Assembly: GCF_003254115.1 (NCBI RefSeq)
Contig: NZ_QKZV01000002.1
Coordinates: forward strand, 1 to 64,000
Direction of reading: 5' to 3'
Source of the DNA: Hydrotalea sandarakina
GTDB lineage: Bacteria > Bacteroidota > Bacteroidia > Chitinophagales > Chitinophagaceae
DNA length: 64,000 nt
The number at the start of each line of letters is the position of its first letter. The first letter of the stretch is position 1. The notes beneath the pieces were generated by a model. The model saw only the letters and a list, made by a program, of their open reading frames with translations, was not told the DNA's origin and did not search any database. Shown piece by piece: positions 25,670 through 35,856 of the stretch. A program made the translations under genes and the position numbers.

Positions 25670-26701
25670 ATGCCGTACTTTAATTTTAATGACAGTTTAA
25701 ATTTAATTAGCAAATTTACCGCCAGGCGTTTGTGGAATGCTGCCAAAGTTTGGAGCAGTTACCAAATTACCCGTTTAACAGGAAAGCCGGTGCAATGGGG
25801 ATTACCCATTTCCATTTCATTTGAACCTACCACGTCTTGTAATTTGCGTTGTCCTGAATGTCCAAGCGGTATGCGTGAATTTACCCGACCTACCGGAATG
25901 CTTGATAATCATTTTTTTAAACAAACTATTGATGAAATACACAAAGAGCTGCTGTATTTAATTTTTTATTTTCAGGGCGAACCATATTTAAATCCAAACT
26001 TTTTAGATATGGTGCAGTATGCTCATAGTAAAGGTATTTACACTGCCACATCAACCAACGCTCATTACCTTACAGATGAAAAAGCCAGGAAAACGGTTGA
26101 AAGCGGATTAGACCGCCTTATTATTTCTATTGATGGCACTACACAAGAGGTTTACCAACAATACCGTGTGGGTGGGAAGTTGGACAAAGTAATTGAAGGC
26201 GCAAAAAATATTGTTAAATGGAAAAAAGCATTAAACAGTAAAACACCTTTTGTTTTTTTTCAATTTTTGGTGGTAAAGCCCAATGAGCATCAAATTGAAG
26301 CCATTAAGCAATTGGGAAAGGAAATTGGGGTTGATCAAGTACGCTTTAAAACCGCTCAGGTATATGATTATGAAAATGATCCACATCAATTAATACCCAC
26401 TATTCAAAAGTATAGCAGATACAAAACCAACAAGGAAGGAAAGGTGGTTGTAAAAAGTGGTTTAGGCAATCATTGTTGGAAACTATGGCACGCCAATGTT
26501 ATAACCTGGGATGGATTAGTGGTGCCTTGTTGTTTTGATAAAGATGCACAACACCGTTTGGGAAGTTTGAAAAATGAAAGTTTTAAGGCCATTTGGCATA
26601 ATCAGGAATATCGTAAGTTTAGAAACAATATTATGCAAAGCAGGAAAAATATTGATATTTGTGCCAATTGTAGTGAAGGATTGAAAGTGTGGGAAGATTA
26701 A
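25670..26701 (+). CDS. Radical SAM/SPASM domain protein
   Basis: This 343-residue protein has the radical SAM cluster motif CNLRCPEC near residue 59 for the [4Fe-4S]-AdoMet centre. The C-terminal SPASM-type part contains GNHCWKLWHANVITWDGLVV, PCCFDKDAQHRLGSL and ICANCSEG, enough Cys for an auxiliary cluster. Family members modify peptides or small molecules. No obvious peptide substrate gene is next to it, so its product is unknown. It is followed closely by a MarR regulator. Confidence 0.9.
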   Translation: MPYFNFNDSLNLISKFTARRLWNAAKVWSSYQITRLTGKPVQWGLPISISFEPTTSCNLRCPECPSGMREFTRPTGMLDNHFFKQTIDEIHKELLYLIFYFQGEPYLNPNFLDMVQYAHSKGIYTATSTNAHYLTDEKARKTVESGLDRLIISIDGTTQEVYQQYRVGGKLDKVIEGAKNIVKWKKALNSKTPFVFFQFLVVKPNEHQIEAIKQLGKEIGVDQVRFKTAQVYDYENDPHQLIPTIQKYSRYKTNKEGKVVVKSGLGNHCWKLWHANVITWDGLVVPCCFDKDAQHRLGSLKNESFKAIWHNQEYRKFRNNIMQSRKNIDICANCSEGLKVWED

Positions 26702-26725
26702 TAAACGACACTCATTTTGCATGCC

Positions 26726-27178
26726 ATGAATATTGAAAAGGAATTACCACAGTTGCATTTTCGAAATGAATTTCACAAGGGGATTGTAAATATTATATTT
26801 ACTGCCAATTGGTTGCAAGAGCGTATTCGGCAGTTTTTATTACCGGAAGATATTACTTCGCAACAATATAATATTCTACGTATTGTTCAAGCAAGTACTA
26901 CCCCGTTATCAACCTTGCAAATTAGAGAGCAAATGTTAGATAAAATGAGTGATACCAGCCGAATGGTTGATCGGTTAGTGGCAAAAAAATTAGTAGAAAA
27001 AAGAACCTCTGTTCATGATAAAAGAAAGGTAGCTATTTACTTAACGGAAGCGGGCGAAGCCTTGTTAAAAAGGCTTGAACCCAAAGTGCAAGAGGTAGAT
27101 GCATTTTTGTCATCATTAACGGTTGATGAAGCTAAGCAGTTAAATCAATTGTTAGATGCAGCCAGGCAACAGCAGTAA
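26726..27178 (+). CDS. MarR-family transcriptional regulator
   Basis: This 150-residue protein has the winged-helix layout of MarR regulators: QQYNILRIVQAS, then LSTLQIREQMLDKMSDTSRM as the helix-turn-helix, and VDRLVAKKLVEKRTSVHDKR as the recognition helix and wing with the typical D-R-K motif. A TTG three codons upstream is possible, but ATG at 26726 is preferred. It lies 24 bases after the radical SAM gene. The ligand is not predictable. Confidence 0.88.
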   Translation: MNIEKELPQLHFRNEFHKGIVNIIFTANWLQERIRQFLLPEDITSQQYNILRIVQASTTPLSTLQIREQMLDKMSDTSRMVDRLVAKKLVEKRTSVHDKRKVAIYLTEAGEALLKRLEPKVQEVDAFLSSLTVDEAKQLNQLLDAARQQQ

Positions 27179-27214
27179 CAGTTTATCATCCTTACGTTAC
27201 TGCTTTATATTTTC
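27171..27214 (+). terminator. Terminator overlapping the MarR stop codon
   Basis: AGCAGTAAC (27171-27179, containing the TAA stop) pairs with GTTACTGCT (27196-27204), followed by a T-rich TTATATTTTC. Confidence 0.65.
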
Positions 27215-27337
27215 TATTATTAGTGCCTTGGAAATACTAATTACAAAATAATTATTGAAAGTTACACGAATTAAGTTTTTGAATAACAGTATTATGCAAA
27301 ATGTTTCATGAATACTGTTGTCGGCAAAATACGAAAC

Positions 27338-28822
27338 ATGAAAAGAAACACATTCTTCTTAGCATTATTGATTATTGCAATTTTTTTTCAATCAGAATTA
27401 TATGCACAGAAATCACCCATATTTGAAATGCGTGGAGTATGGGTTGCCACTGTTGTGAATATTGATTGGCCTGCACAAAAAGGTATGTCGGTGGAAGCGC
27501 AAAAAGCTGATTTTATTAAGTTGCTGGATATGCATCAGCGAAATGGCATGAATGCGGTATTTGTGCAAATTCGTCCCGCAGCCGATGCATTTTATCCCTC
27601 GCAATATGAACCATGGAGTGAATATTTAAATGGGAAACAAGGATTGCCGCCAACACCTTATTATGATCCCCTTGCATTTATGATTGAAGAAACACACAAG
27701 CGCGGAATGGAATTTCATGCCTGGTTAAACCCCTATCGCGCAGTTTTCAATATTCATAATTCGTCTATATCACCATCACACATCACAAAAATTCATCCTG
27801 AATGGTTTGTAACTTATGGCACTACCAAATACTTTAACCCCGGCTTGCCTGAAGTGCGAGCCTTTGTTACACGTGTTGTAAAAGATATTGTAACGCGTTA
27901 TGCGGTAGATGGAATACACATGGATGATTATTTTTATCCTTATAGAATTGCCGGTAAAGAATTTCCCGATGGAAAAGCTTATCAGCAATATGGCAAAGGA
28001 TTGAGTAAAGATGAATGGCGTCGGGCTAATTGTGACAGCATTATTCTTAATTTATTCCAAGCTATTCGCGCTGCTAATCCGTATGTAAAGTTTGGCGTAA
28101 GTCCCTTTGGTGTTTGGCGCAATAAGAGCCAAGATCCGGAAGGCAGTAATACAAAAGCAGGCCAAACAAACTACGATGATTTATATGCCGATATTTTATT
28201 ATGGTTGAAAAAAGGTTGGATTGATTATGTTGCACCGCAATTATACTGGGAACAGGGGCATAAACTTGCTGACTTTGATACTTTGTTGGCTTGGTGGAAT
28301 GCACACACATATGGTAGGCAGTTGTATATTGGACAAGCTATTTATAGAGCAGGAAGTAATGCTGCCTGGCGAAACCCTAACGAAATTCCAAATGAAATAA
28401 AAGCCATTCGCAGTTATCCAACTACACAAGGAAGTATATTTTTTAGCAGTAAAAATTTTGAAAACAATCCTAACGGATGGGCCGACAGTTTACGTTATGA
28501 TTATTATGCATTGCCCGCCATTGTGCCGCCAATGCCATGGATAGATAGCACCAAACCTGCTGCACCCATTTTTGCCAAATCGGGAAATAATTTGTTTACT
28601 ATTCATTATAACGGAAAAATTCCGGTAAAAGCCTTTGCCATTTTTGCTTTGCCGGAGAATGTTGATGCGAAATTGGAATATGCTTCATTAATACAATTGC
28701 TTAATTCTGATAAACAAGTTGTTTATGAAAGGAAACAAGCATTAGTACCTTCAAATAATCGGTTATTTGCAGCTGTTGTTAGCGAACACAACGTGTTAAG
28801 TAACTGGGTGGAATTAAAGTAG
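27338..28822 (+). CDS. Family 10-like glycosyl hydrolase (DUF187/YngK type), exported
   Basis: This protein of about 494 residues begins with a signal peptide ending FFQSELYAQ. The catalytic domain opens with EMRGVWVATVVNIDWPAQKG, the hallmark of this family, and has NAVFVQIRPAADAFYPS, FHAWLNPYRA, VDGIHMDDYFYP and GVSPFGVWRN in a TIM-barrel order. Relatives are proposed to act on peptidoglycan or other cell-wall glycans. An ATG ten codons upstream (27308) is in frame, but the later start gives a more typical signal peptide. Confidence 0.9.
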   Translation: MKRNTFFLALLIIAIFFQSELYAQKSPIFEMRGVWVATVVNIDWPAQKGMSVEAQKADFIKLLDMHQRNGMNAVFVQIRPAADAFYPSQYEPWSEYLNGKQGLPPTPYYDPLAFMIEETHKRGMEFHAWLNPYRAVFNIHNSSISPSHITKIHPEWFVTYGTTKYFNPGLPEVRAFVTRVVKDIVTRYAVDGIHMDDYFYPYRIAGKEFPDGKAYQQYGKGLSKDEWRRANCDSIILNLFQAIRAANPYVKFGVSPFGVWRNKSQDPEGSNTKAGQTNYDDLYADILLWLKKGWIDYVAPQLYWEQGHKLADFDTLLAWWNAHTYGRQLYIGQAIYRAGSNAAWRNPNEIPNEIKAIRSYPTTQGSIFFSSKNFENNPNGWADSLRYDYYALPAIVPPMPWIDSTKPAAPIFAKSGNNLFTIHYNGKIPVKAFAIFALPENVDAKLEYASLIQLLNSDKQVVYERKQALVPSNNRLFAAVVSEHNVLSNWVELK

Positions 28823-28836
28823 TATATAACCTTGAA

Positions 28837-30816
28837 TTAAGCTATTGATATACGCTTTAAGGGCAAATAAGTTTTAGGACTAATTAATAGTGGTACTCTT
28901 TCAATAACGGTGGTGGCATTGTCTAAGCCAAATGCTTTTTGGTCGGATTGTGCTAACTGTTTTATGGCAAAATAAGCATCCATAATAAATTCCTCTTTTA
29001 CCGATAATTCATTTTCAACCGATAAGAATGTTTCCAATATAACATAAGTAATATCGGTATGAAAGTTAATAACATCCAAATCTTCATATTGATTGCTGCA
29101 ACACAATTCATTGTTTTTTCGCATTTCTTGCATTACCATTTTTACCAATAGGTTAATGCGCGGTTGAATTCTAAAACCCAACTTAAAATTGATTTTGATT
29201 ACTTTTTCGGGTAATAAATTCACTACACTATAAGCCATTTCGTAAGGATTATCTGCGCGGTCAATATGAATAAACCAATATACGTCTGCTCTTTTTGGTT
29301 TTCGATTTAGTATAGAATCAATAATCCTTTTTTCAATATCGCCATCGCTATTGGCTTTTGTTAAGTACACTAAATGGGTAGCATATTTAGGTACTTCTTT
29401 ATCGGCGCTTAATGTTTGTAAGCTTGTTAAATGTTCTTTTATTTTCACAAAATGTAAATAACGATTGGTTATCTTTCTTGCTTTATGCCAAACAAACATG
29501 ATGAACATTAGGCCAAATTCAAAAAACAAAAACATCCAACGTTGTTTAATTTTGGCCACATTGGTTATGAAAAATGAAATTTCTACAATTAAAAAAATGG
29601 CCATGATAAGCGCAATTAACCAGTTATTCCATTTTTTAATTCTGTACATAAAAATAAACATCAATCCGGTAGTCATTAGCATGGCAATTACAATTGAAAA
29701 ACCGTAGGCAGCTTCCATGGCTGAACTGTCTTTAAAATACAGCATCATACCTACACATCCCAACCATAATATCCAGTTTAAGCTGGGTATATAAATTTGG
29801 CCTTTTACATTGGTGGGATATTTTACTGTAACTCTTGGCCAAAAATTCATGCTGATAGCTTCACTGATTAAAGTAAATGAACCACTTATTAAAGCCTGAC
29901 TGGCAATGATGGTAGCCAAAGTGGCTACAATAATGCCTATTAATAAAAACCAATGCGGCATTAATGCATAGAAGGGATTTACGTTGCCTAAACTTGATTT
30001 TTGTTGCAGTAATAACCAAGCACCTTGCCCCATATAATTTATAATGAGCGCTGTTTTTACAAAAGCCCAACTTACCTGAATGTTTTGTTTGCCGCAATGT
30101 CCCAAATCGCTGTACAATGCTTCAGCACCTGTTGTACATAAAAACACAGCACCCAATAACCAGAAGCCATGCGGATATTCAACCAATAATTTAATACCGT
30201 AATATGGATTAACAGCTTTAATGATATCAGGAAATTGAATTATTTGTGTAGCACCTAAAATTAAAATCATGCTAAACCAAACCAACATAATGGGGCCAAA
30301 AGCAAATCCTACTACTTTGGTTCCAAAGCGTTGAAAGAAAAATAAGAGGGAAATAATTCCTACCACAATACCAATAGTAATACCATTGCCGGGTATAATG
30401 GTGTTTTGTAAATAATGAATGCCATTTAAACCCTCAACTGCCGAAGCAACAGAAATGGGTGGAGTTATTATGCCATCGGCTAATAAAGTTGCGGCACCTA
30501 TAATGGCGGGCATATAAAGCCATTTCGCATACCTACGTACTAAAGCAAATAGCGAAAATATGCCACCCTCACCTTTGTTATCTGCCTGAAGGGTTAACAA
30601 TACATATTTAAAAGTGGTTTGTAGGGTTAATGTCCAAATAATGCAAGAAATGCCGCCATAAACCAATTCTTTTGAAATAGGTCTGTCACCAATAATGGAA
30701 CGAAAAACATATAAAGGTGATGTGCCAATATCGCCATAGATAATGCCCAGGGTTACTAATAAGCCGGCTACAGAAAGGCGATGTAAGTTTTTGGAACTGT
30801 GTAATTCCGTTTTCAT
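28837..30816 (-). CDS. kup: Potassium uptake protein Kup
   Basis: This 659-residue protein is a KUP/HAK/KT family potassium-proton symporter. GLLVTLGIIYGDIGTSPLYV is the N-terminal signature, followed by about 12 membrane helices with ADNKGEGGIFSL and FLCTTGAEALYSDLGHCGK. The C-terminal ~200 residues form the cytoplasmic domain. It converges with the hydrolase gene, 14 bases from its stop. The length is normal for the family. Confidence 0.96.
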   Translation of the reverse strand: MKTELHSSKNLHRLSVAGLLVTLGIIYGDIGTSPLYVFRSIIGDRPISKELVYGGISCIIWTLTLQTTFKYVLLTLQADNKGEGGIFSLFALVRRYAKWLYMPAIIGAATLLADGIITPPISVASAVEGLNGIHYLQNTIIPGNGITIGIVVGIISLLFFFQRFGTKVVGFAFGPIMLVWFSMILILGATQIIQFPDIIKAVNPYYGIKLLVEYPHGFWLLGAVFLCTTGAEALYSDLGHCGKQNIQVSWAFVKTALIINYMGQGAWLLLQQKSSLGNVNPFYALMPHWFLLIGIIVATLATIIASQALISGSFTLISEAISMNFWPRVTVKYPTNVKGQIYIPSLNWILWLGCVGMMLYFKDSSAMEAAYGFSIVIAMLMTTGLMFIFMYRIKKWNNWLIALIMAIFLIVEISFFITNVAKIKQRWMFLFFEFGLMFIMFVWHKARKITNRYLHFVKIKEHLTSLQTLSADKEVPKYATHLVYLTKANSDGDIEKRIIDSILNRKPKRADVYWFIHIDRADNPYEMAYSVVNLLPEKVIKINFKLGFRIQPRINLLVKMVMQEMRKNNELCCSNQYEDLDVINFHTDITYVILETFLSVENELSVKEEFIMDAYFAIKQLAQSDQKAFGLDNATTVIERVPLLISPKTYLPLKRISIA

Positions 30817-30993
30817 GCATTAAGTTATTGAAGGGTGTATGGGTACATTAATATTCATCTGTTTTTGAATGAATAGTTTAATGTCAAATTAGGATTCAAC
30901 AAATATGGAAAAATGAACTTGGAAATGAAGATAGCGTATAGGTACACAAAGAGGTTGTGCGGTGGTTGGGTTGCCATATAAAATTTAAAGGTG

Positions 30994-31001
30994 CAAATTT
31001 A
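30994..31001 (-). promoter_or_regulatory. -7 box for kup
   Basis: On the minus strand this reads TAAATTTG, matching TAnnTTTG, giving a leader of about 170 bases before kup. I see no known riboswitch in this leader, including no ydaO-type c-di-AMP motif. The rest of the 270-base gap shows nothing identifiable. Confidence 0.4.
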
Positions 31002-31086
31002 TAATGCATTTATACCCATTTTGGTAGTTAGGTAACCGCATTAAGCACAATTTAATTTGCATTCCTTTCTAAAGTAAAAAACTAGA

Positions 31087-31593
31087 TTAATGTACCTGAA
31101 GTGTTTGTGAACGCTCATTAGTTTTTTGCCATATGCCAAATCTCTCTTCTATGGCCTGAAAACGAAAGTTGAATATGTGTTTGAGTTGTTTTTTCACAAA
31201 TAATGCATTGGCAATATTTCCTAAAAATCCAAAAGGAATTCTGTAGTGTACAATATCAGTCATTTCAACACCGCCGTTAATGGCTTTAAAATGATGTTGA
31301 TGATGCCATAATGAGTAAGGCCCAAAACGTTGTTCATCAATAAAATATTGCAAAGGTTGTACATGTGTAATTTCTGTCATCCAATAAAGTGGAATGCCCA
31401 AAACCGGTTTTACAATATATTCAATAATTTGTCCGGCATACATGGTTGAACCGTGGTATTTACTAATAATTTTAAATCCCAGTTGTTTAGGGGTGATGGC
31501 AGACAAATTTTCCGGGTTGCTAAAAAAAGCCCAGGCAGTATCTAAATCGGTAGGAATGTATTGAACAGTTTTGAGAGAAAATGTTTTAGACAT
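31087..31593 (-). CDS. SRPBCC-family protein
   Basis: This 168-residue protein resembles the START-like/SRPBCC group annotated as ligand-binding or cell-division-inhibitor-like. It has DLDTAWAFFSNPENLSAITP at the start, GIPLYWMTEITHVQPLQYFI and FGPYSLWHHQHHFKAINGGV, and ends in a short basic helix (VKKQLKHIFNFRFQAIEERF). The fold binds hydrophobic molecules in a deep pocket, but the ligand is unknown. It is soluble. The porin gene upstream ends in its own terminator, so it is transcribed separately. Confidence 0.82.
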   Translation of the reverse strand: MSKTFSLKTVQYIPTDLDTAWAFFSNPENLSAITPKQLGFKIISKYHGSTMYAGQIIEYIVKPVLGIPLYWMTEITHVQPLQYFIDEQRFGPYSLWHHQHHFKAINGGVEMTDIVHYRIPFGFLGNIANALFVKKQLKHIFNFRFQAIEERFGIWQKTNERSQTLQVH

Positions 31594-31617
31594 AACATCA
31601 TTTTCAATACTAACAAA

Positions 31618-31660
31618 ACAAAAACGGTAAGGTTTTCTTTTTAGGAAAAAACTTACCGTT
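31618..31660 (-). terminator. Terminator of the porin gene
   Basis: AACGGTAAG (31623-31631) pairs with CTTACCGTT (31652-31660). In the minus direction the stem is followed by TTTTGTTTTG-like T-rich sequence. Confidence 0.75.
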
Positions 31661-31686
31661 GATATTTTAAAACTTAGTTTCTTATT

Positions 31687-33030
31687 TTAGAAGAAGATAT
31701 GTCCTCGAATGGCAAAAACATTTACAGGCCCGCTTCTATCTTTATTATAACCCGGATTATGAACTAGTTGATAATCGCAGCTTAACCAAAAATTATTAAA
31801 TAAATATGCGTTGTAAAATGCTTCAATAATACCTTCATGCCCATAATTTAATGCGCCATCGCCAATAATAAAACCATAACCACCTGCAGCTAAAAAGTCG
31901 CGATGAGCCTTAGAAATACCATTCAATACCCCTGCAATACCTGCTACATCAGCCGGGCGATGCCAACGTGTACCTTTTACCGATAAACCTAGTGAAGCCG
32001 TTTGGTCAATTTCTGTATAAGCCCATGAAACATATTTTCCATCATTCCAACCAATACGTGAAAAAATGCCAATATCATTATTCAATGCCTGTTCTGCACT
32101 TAGTCCTAAACCAAATTTTTTACCACCGAACGTATTGTTTTCCGCATTTCCATCTATTACGTTTAATAAAAACGTGTTATTTGTTGCTAATGCTTGCATA
32201 CCTTGCTGGTAGGAGGGTGCACGAGTGTAGGAGTTGCTTATGGTAAACCTAACGGTACCCGGCTGACGATTAATGCTATAGCGTTTTTCAATTTCTAAAG
32301 TTTCGGAGTGTGCTTTGCCCAAACGGTATTCCATTTTAGGCGCGTTGGCTATAGCTGGTACTGCAACACTAGATAAAAGAACTGTCCAACTGTTTTGATA
32401 CCATTCTGCAACAACACCAAAAGTGTAACCACGAGTATTAGCGGGATAATCCCAAGCGCCATTACCCATCAATGCCCAGTTTAAAAATTGGGTACGCGGG
32501 TCATGGCTATATGCGTTATCATCATAAAAATCGCTAATAGCAAATTTGCCGGCTGAAATAGTAATGCGGTTATCAGGAACTTTATCAGCTACTTGATTAA
32601 TGTCGTCTTCAACATTGCTGTATTTTGTTTTACCTAAGGCAAAGTTTTGCTGAATATAAGCACGTGCAATAAATAATTGCGGTTCAACATTACCCACTCT
32701 GTAAGTTTCCCCGTTAAGTGCACCTGCAACACCTTGTGAGTAACTTAATCCGTTGCCACCGGACATTTCCGGATTAAAGTATGCTGCAGCGCCTTTCCAT
32801 AATTTTCTGCCTAAAAATAGGGTGCTTGTTAAACTGGTTGCCCCTGTTTCTACCGAATTTTCTAAACTGTTTTTCCCACTGTATTTTGCTTTGAAACCCG
32901 AATGGCTTTGTGCAACAACTGTAAGTTGAAAATGATGGGTCCAACCGTTACTGCTATCCATTTGAAAAATGGGCTGTGTATATGTAATAGTTGATATTAA
33001 AGCCAAAGCTAATGTAAATGTCCATTTCAT
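31687..33030 (-). CDS. Carbohydrate-selective porin (OprB family)
   Basis: This 447-residue outer-membrane protein starts with a signal peptide ending ITYTQP. GWTHHFQLTVVAQSHSGFKA, a typical OprB start, is followed by many alternating strands, FNPEMSGGNGLSYSQG, GKFAISDFYDDNAYSHDPR and a terminal Phe (IRGHIFF). OprB porins let sugars through the outer membrane. A terminator on the same strand ends the gene before the SRPBCC gene. Confidence 0.88.
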   Translation of the reverse strand: MKWTFTLALALISTITYTQPIFQMDSSNGWTHHFQLTVVAQSHSGFKAKYSGKNSLENSVETGATSLTSTLFLGRKLWKGAAAYFNPEMSGGNGLSYSQGVAGALNGETYRVGNVEPQLFIARAYIQQNFALGKTKYSNVEDDINQVADKVPDNRITISAGKFAISDFYDDNAYSHDPRTQFLNWALMGNGAWDYPANTRGYTFGVVAEWYQNSWTVLLSSVAVPAIANAPKMEYRLGKAHSETLEIEKRYSINRQPGTVRFTISNSYTRAPSYQQGMQALATNNTFLLNVIDGNAENNTFGGKKFGLGLSAEQALNNDIGIFSRIGWNDGKYVSWAYTEIDQTASLGLSVKGTRWHRPADVAGIAGVLNGISKAHRDFLAAGGYGFIIGDGALNYGHEGIIEAFYNAYLFNNFWLSCDYQLVHNPGYNKDRSGPVNVFAIRGHIFF

Positions 33031-33071
33031 GTTACAAATTTTAAAGGTATTTCCGAATTATTGTTGTGAAT

Positions 33072-33115
33072 TTGGGAAAAAGCAAGTGCGGCGAGAACAT
33101 TTGGTTCTTTCCCAA
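33072..33115. other. Nested inverted repeat upstream of the porin gene
   Basis: TTGGGAAA (33072-33079) and TTTCCCAA (33108-33115) enclose a second short palindrome GAAC-ATTTG-GTTC. It lies between mgtA's stop and the porin start. There is no T run, so a structured leader or operator is more likely than a terminator. Confidence 0.4.
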
Positions 33116-33144
33116 TAAAATTAGGGGCTAAAAGCATGCTTATG

Positions 33145-35856
33145 TTAAAGCCACTGTTGAAATTTCTTTATAAACCAAATTTTAATTGTTTGTGTCAGCA
33201 AGCAATAGCTAACTAAAATAGCAATTAAAAATGGAAAATAGATCCAAGGCAAGGGTTGCATTTTTAAGGCATCGGCAAAAGGAGAATAGGGTATATATAT
33301 GCCAATGGCCATAATAGTAACAGTTAATAATATAACCGGTGCCGTTGCAATACTTTGTATGAATGGAATTTTGTGGGTTCTAATCATGTGTACAATTAGG
33401 GTTTGCGACAGCAAGCCTTCAATAAACCATCCACTTTGGAAAAATGATTGATGTTCGGGACTATTTGCTTTAAAGAAAAAGAATAACAAAGCAAAAGTTA
33501 CATAATCAAATATGGAACTAATGGGTCCGATAAAGAACATAAATCTGGCAATACCGCTTGCATCCCATTTTTTGGGTTGTTCTAAATAGTCAGCGTCCAT
33601 TTTATCCCAGGGTATAGAAATTTGTGAGATGTCATATAATAAGTTTTGTACTAATAATTGTATGGGAAGCATGGGTAAAAATGGAAGAAATGCACTAGCC
33701 CCCAGCATGCTGAACATATTCCCAAAATTACTGCTTGCAGTCATTTTAATGTATTTTATAATATTGCCAAAAGTGCGTCTTCCATAAATTACCCCTTTTC
33801 TTAAAACGGTTAAATCTTTTTCAAGCAAAATTATATCGGCACTTTCCTTAGCAATATCAGTTGCCGTATCTACAGAAATACCCACATCGGCATCGCGTAA
33901 AGCACCTGCATCATTTATGCCATCGCCCATAAAGCCAACGGTATGGCCTTTGGCTTGTAATACTTTTACAACACGGCTTTTTTGTAAAGGGCTTAATTTG
34001 GCAAAAATATTTATATCGTCAATTTTACTCATTAACTCATCATCTGAAATTTGCTCCAGTTCATTGCCTAATATTACATTTTGAACGGTAATGCCAACAT
34101 CTTTACAAATCTTTTTAGTTACAGTTTCATTATCACCCGTAAGTACTTTAAGTGTAACACCCAGTTTTTGCAAGGCTTCAATGGAGGGTTGTGCCGATGG
34201 TTTTGCGGGATCCAAGAAACCGATAAAACCAGTAATGGTCATATCTTTTTCATCGGCTACGGAATAGGTTAAAGCTCTGTTTTCAAATTCTTTAATAGCT
34301 ACCAATAAAACCCTTAAGCCCTCTTTGTTTAGTTTTTTAGAAGTACTTAAAATGGTTTTGCGCATGGTTTCATCTATAGGAATTACTTTGTCGTTTTCAA
34401 TGTGTAATTCTTTGTCTTCTCCCGGGTCAAATGCATGAGTACACAGGTCAAGTATTTCTTCAACGGCTCCTTTACAAATAAGTAAATGTTTCCCATTTCT
34501 TTGTTTTAAAATAACCGACATTCTTCTTCTTTGAAAGTCGAAAGGGATTTCATCCACTTTTACATATTGTTCTTCCACTTTCAAATAGTCATGCAGCTCA
34601 GCATGTTCTAATACAGCAACATCTAACAGGTTTTTCAATCCGGTTTGGTGAAAACTGTTTAAATAGGCCCATTTCAATACTTCATCATCATCATCACCAT
34701 ATACATTTAAGTGGCGTTCCAATACAATTTTATCCATTGTAAGTGTACCGGTTTTGTCGGTACACAAAATATCCATGGCGCCAATATTCTGAATAGCATT
34801 TAAGCGTTTTACAATAACCTTACGTTTACTCATATTTAATGCGCCCTTTGCTAAATTAGCAGTTACAATCATTGGCAACATTTCCGGTGTTAAGCCAACG
34901 GCTACTGCAATGGCAAACAGTAAAGCTTCTAACCAATTGTGTTTTACAACGCCGTTTAGTATAAAAATAAGCGGCACCATAAACAGCATGAAACGAATTA
35001 ATAACCAGCTAACACTGTTCACCCCTCTGTCGAAACTGGTTTCAGCTCTTTTACTGGTTAATGATTTGCTGATGGAACCAAAATAAGTTTGATTACCAAT
35101 ATTAACTACTACAACTGTAGCGGCACCACTTACAACATTGGTGCCCATAAAGCAAATATTTTCTAATTCCAATGGCGATTTTGTGTCGGCATTGTGAATA
35201 TTCATTTCTCTTTTTTCAACCGGTAAACTTTCGCCTGTAAGCATTGCTTGGCTAACAAATAAATCTTTTGAAGTTAATACTCTGCAATCAGCCGGTATCA
35301 TATCACCGGCAGAAAGTAATACGATATCACCAACAGTTAAATCTTTTATATCAACTTCCATTTTGCCTTCGCCATTACGCAAAACAGTAGCCGTTGTTTT
35401 AACCATGCTTTTCAATTTTTCAGCTGCTTTGTTGCTTCTAAATTCTTGCCAAAAGCGAAGTAAAGAACTTAGCAATACCATTACACTTACAACGGTAACG
35501 GTTTTATAATCTCTTTCACCGGGAGGGGCAGTAATAATATCAGTAATAACTGAAATAGCAGCTATAATAATTAATACGCCAATGAAGGGGTTTAAAAATG
35601 CTTCTAATAGTTGTATATACCAGGCCGGTGCCTTTTCATGTGAAACTTCATTTAAACCATACTCATGAATTCTTTCCTGTACATCGGTTTCGGAAAGACC
35701 TGAATCTTTTGTATTAAGGATTGCTAAAACTTCTTCTTTAGTAGCTGCGGCTATTTCTTTCAATTTAGATATAGCTGCAGATTGAACAGTTTGTCCGGCA
35801 TTTTCTCCCGAAAATGAAATGTGCTTTACAATTTTAGCTGCTGTTGTTTTTAACAT
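33145..35856 (-). CDS. mgtA: Magnesium-translocating P-type ATPase MgtA
   Basis: This P-type ATPase has about 903 residues from the preferred ATG at 35856. It has the cation ATPase N-terminal domain (GLSETDVQERIHEYGLNEVS), the ion-site motif PEMLPMIV (Pro-Glu-Met as in MgtA), the phosphorylation site DKTGTLT, and GDGINDAGALRDADVGISVD. It imports magnesium. A TTG 30 codons upstream would add a hydrophobic extension, but the ATG gives a length close to E. coli MgtA (898). Confidence 0.93.
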   Translation of the reverse strand: MLKTTAAKIVKHISFSGENAGQTVQSAAISKLKEIAAATKEEVLAILNTKDSGLSETDVQERIHEYGLNEVSHEKAPAWYIQLLEAFLNPFIGVLIIIAAISVITDIITAPPGERDYKTVTVVSVMVLLSSLLRFWQEFRSNKAAEKLKSMVKTTATVLRNGEGKMEVDIKDLTVGDIVLLSAGDMIPADCRVLTSKDLFVSQAMLTGESLPVEKREMNIHNADTKSPLELENICFMGTNVVSGAATVVVVNIGNQTYFGSISKSLTSKRAETSFDRGVNSVSWLLIRFMLFMVPLIFILNGVVKHNWLEALLFAIAVAVGLTPEMLPMIVTANLAKGALNMSKRKVIVKRLNAIQNIGAMDILCTDKTGTLTMDKIVLERHLNVYGDDDDEVLKWAYLNSFHQTGLKNLLDVAVLEHAELHDYLKVEEQYVKVDEIPFDFQRRRMSVILKQRNGKHLLICKGAVEEILDLCTHAFDPGEDKELHIENDKVIPIDETMRKTILSTSKKLNKEGLRVLLVAIKEFENRALTYSVADEKDMTITGFIGFLDPAKPSAQPSIEALQKLGVTLKVLTGDNETVTKKICKDVGITVQNVILGNELEQISDDELMSKIDDINIFAKLSPLQKSRVVKVLQAKGHTVGFMGDGINDAGALRDADVGISVDTATDIAKESADIILLEKDLTVLRKGVIYGRRTFGNIIKYIKMTASSNFGNMFSMLGASAFLPFLPMLPIQLLVQNLLYDISQISIPWDKMDADYLEQPKKWDASGIARFMFFIGPISSIFDYVTFALLFFFFKANSPEHQSFFQSGWFIEGLLSQTLIVHMIRTHKIPFIQSIATAPVILLTVTIMAIGIYIPYSPFADALKMQPLPWIYFPFLIAILVSYCLLTQTIKIWFIKKFQQWL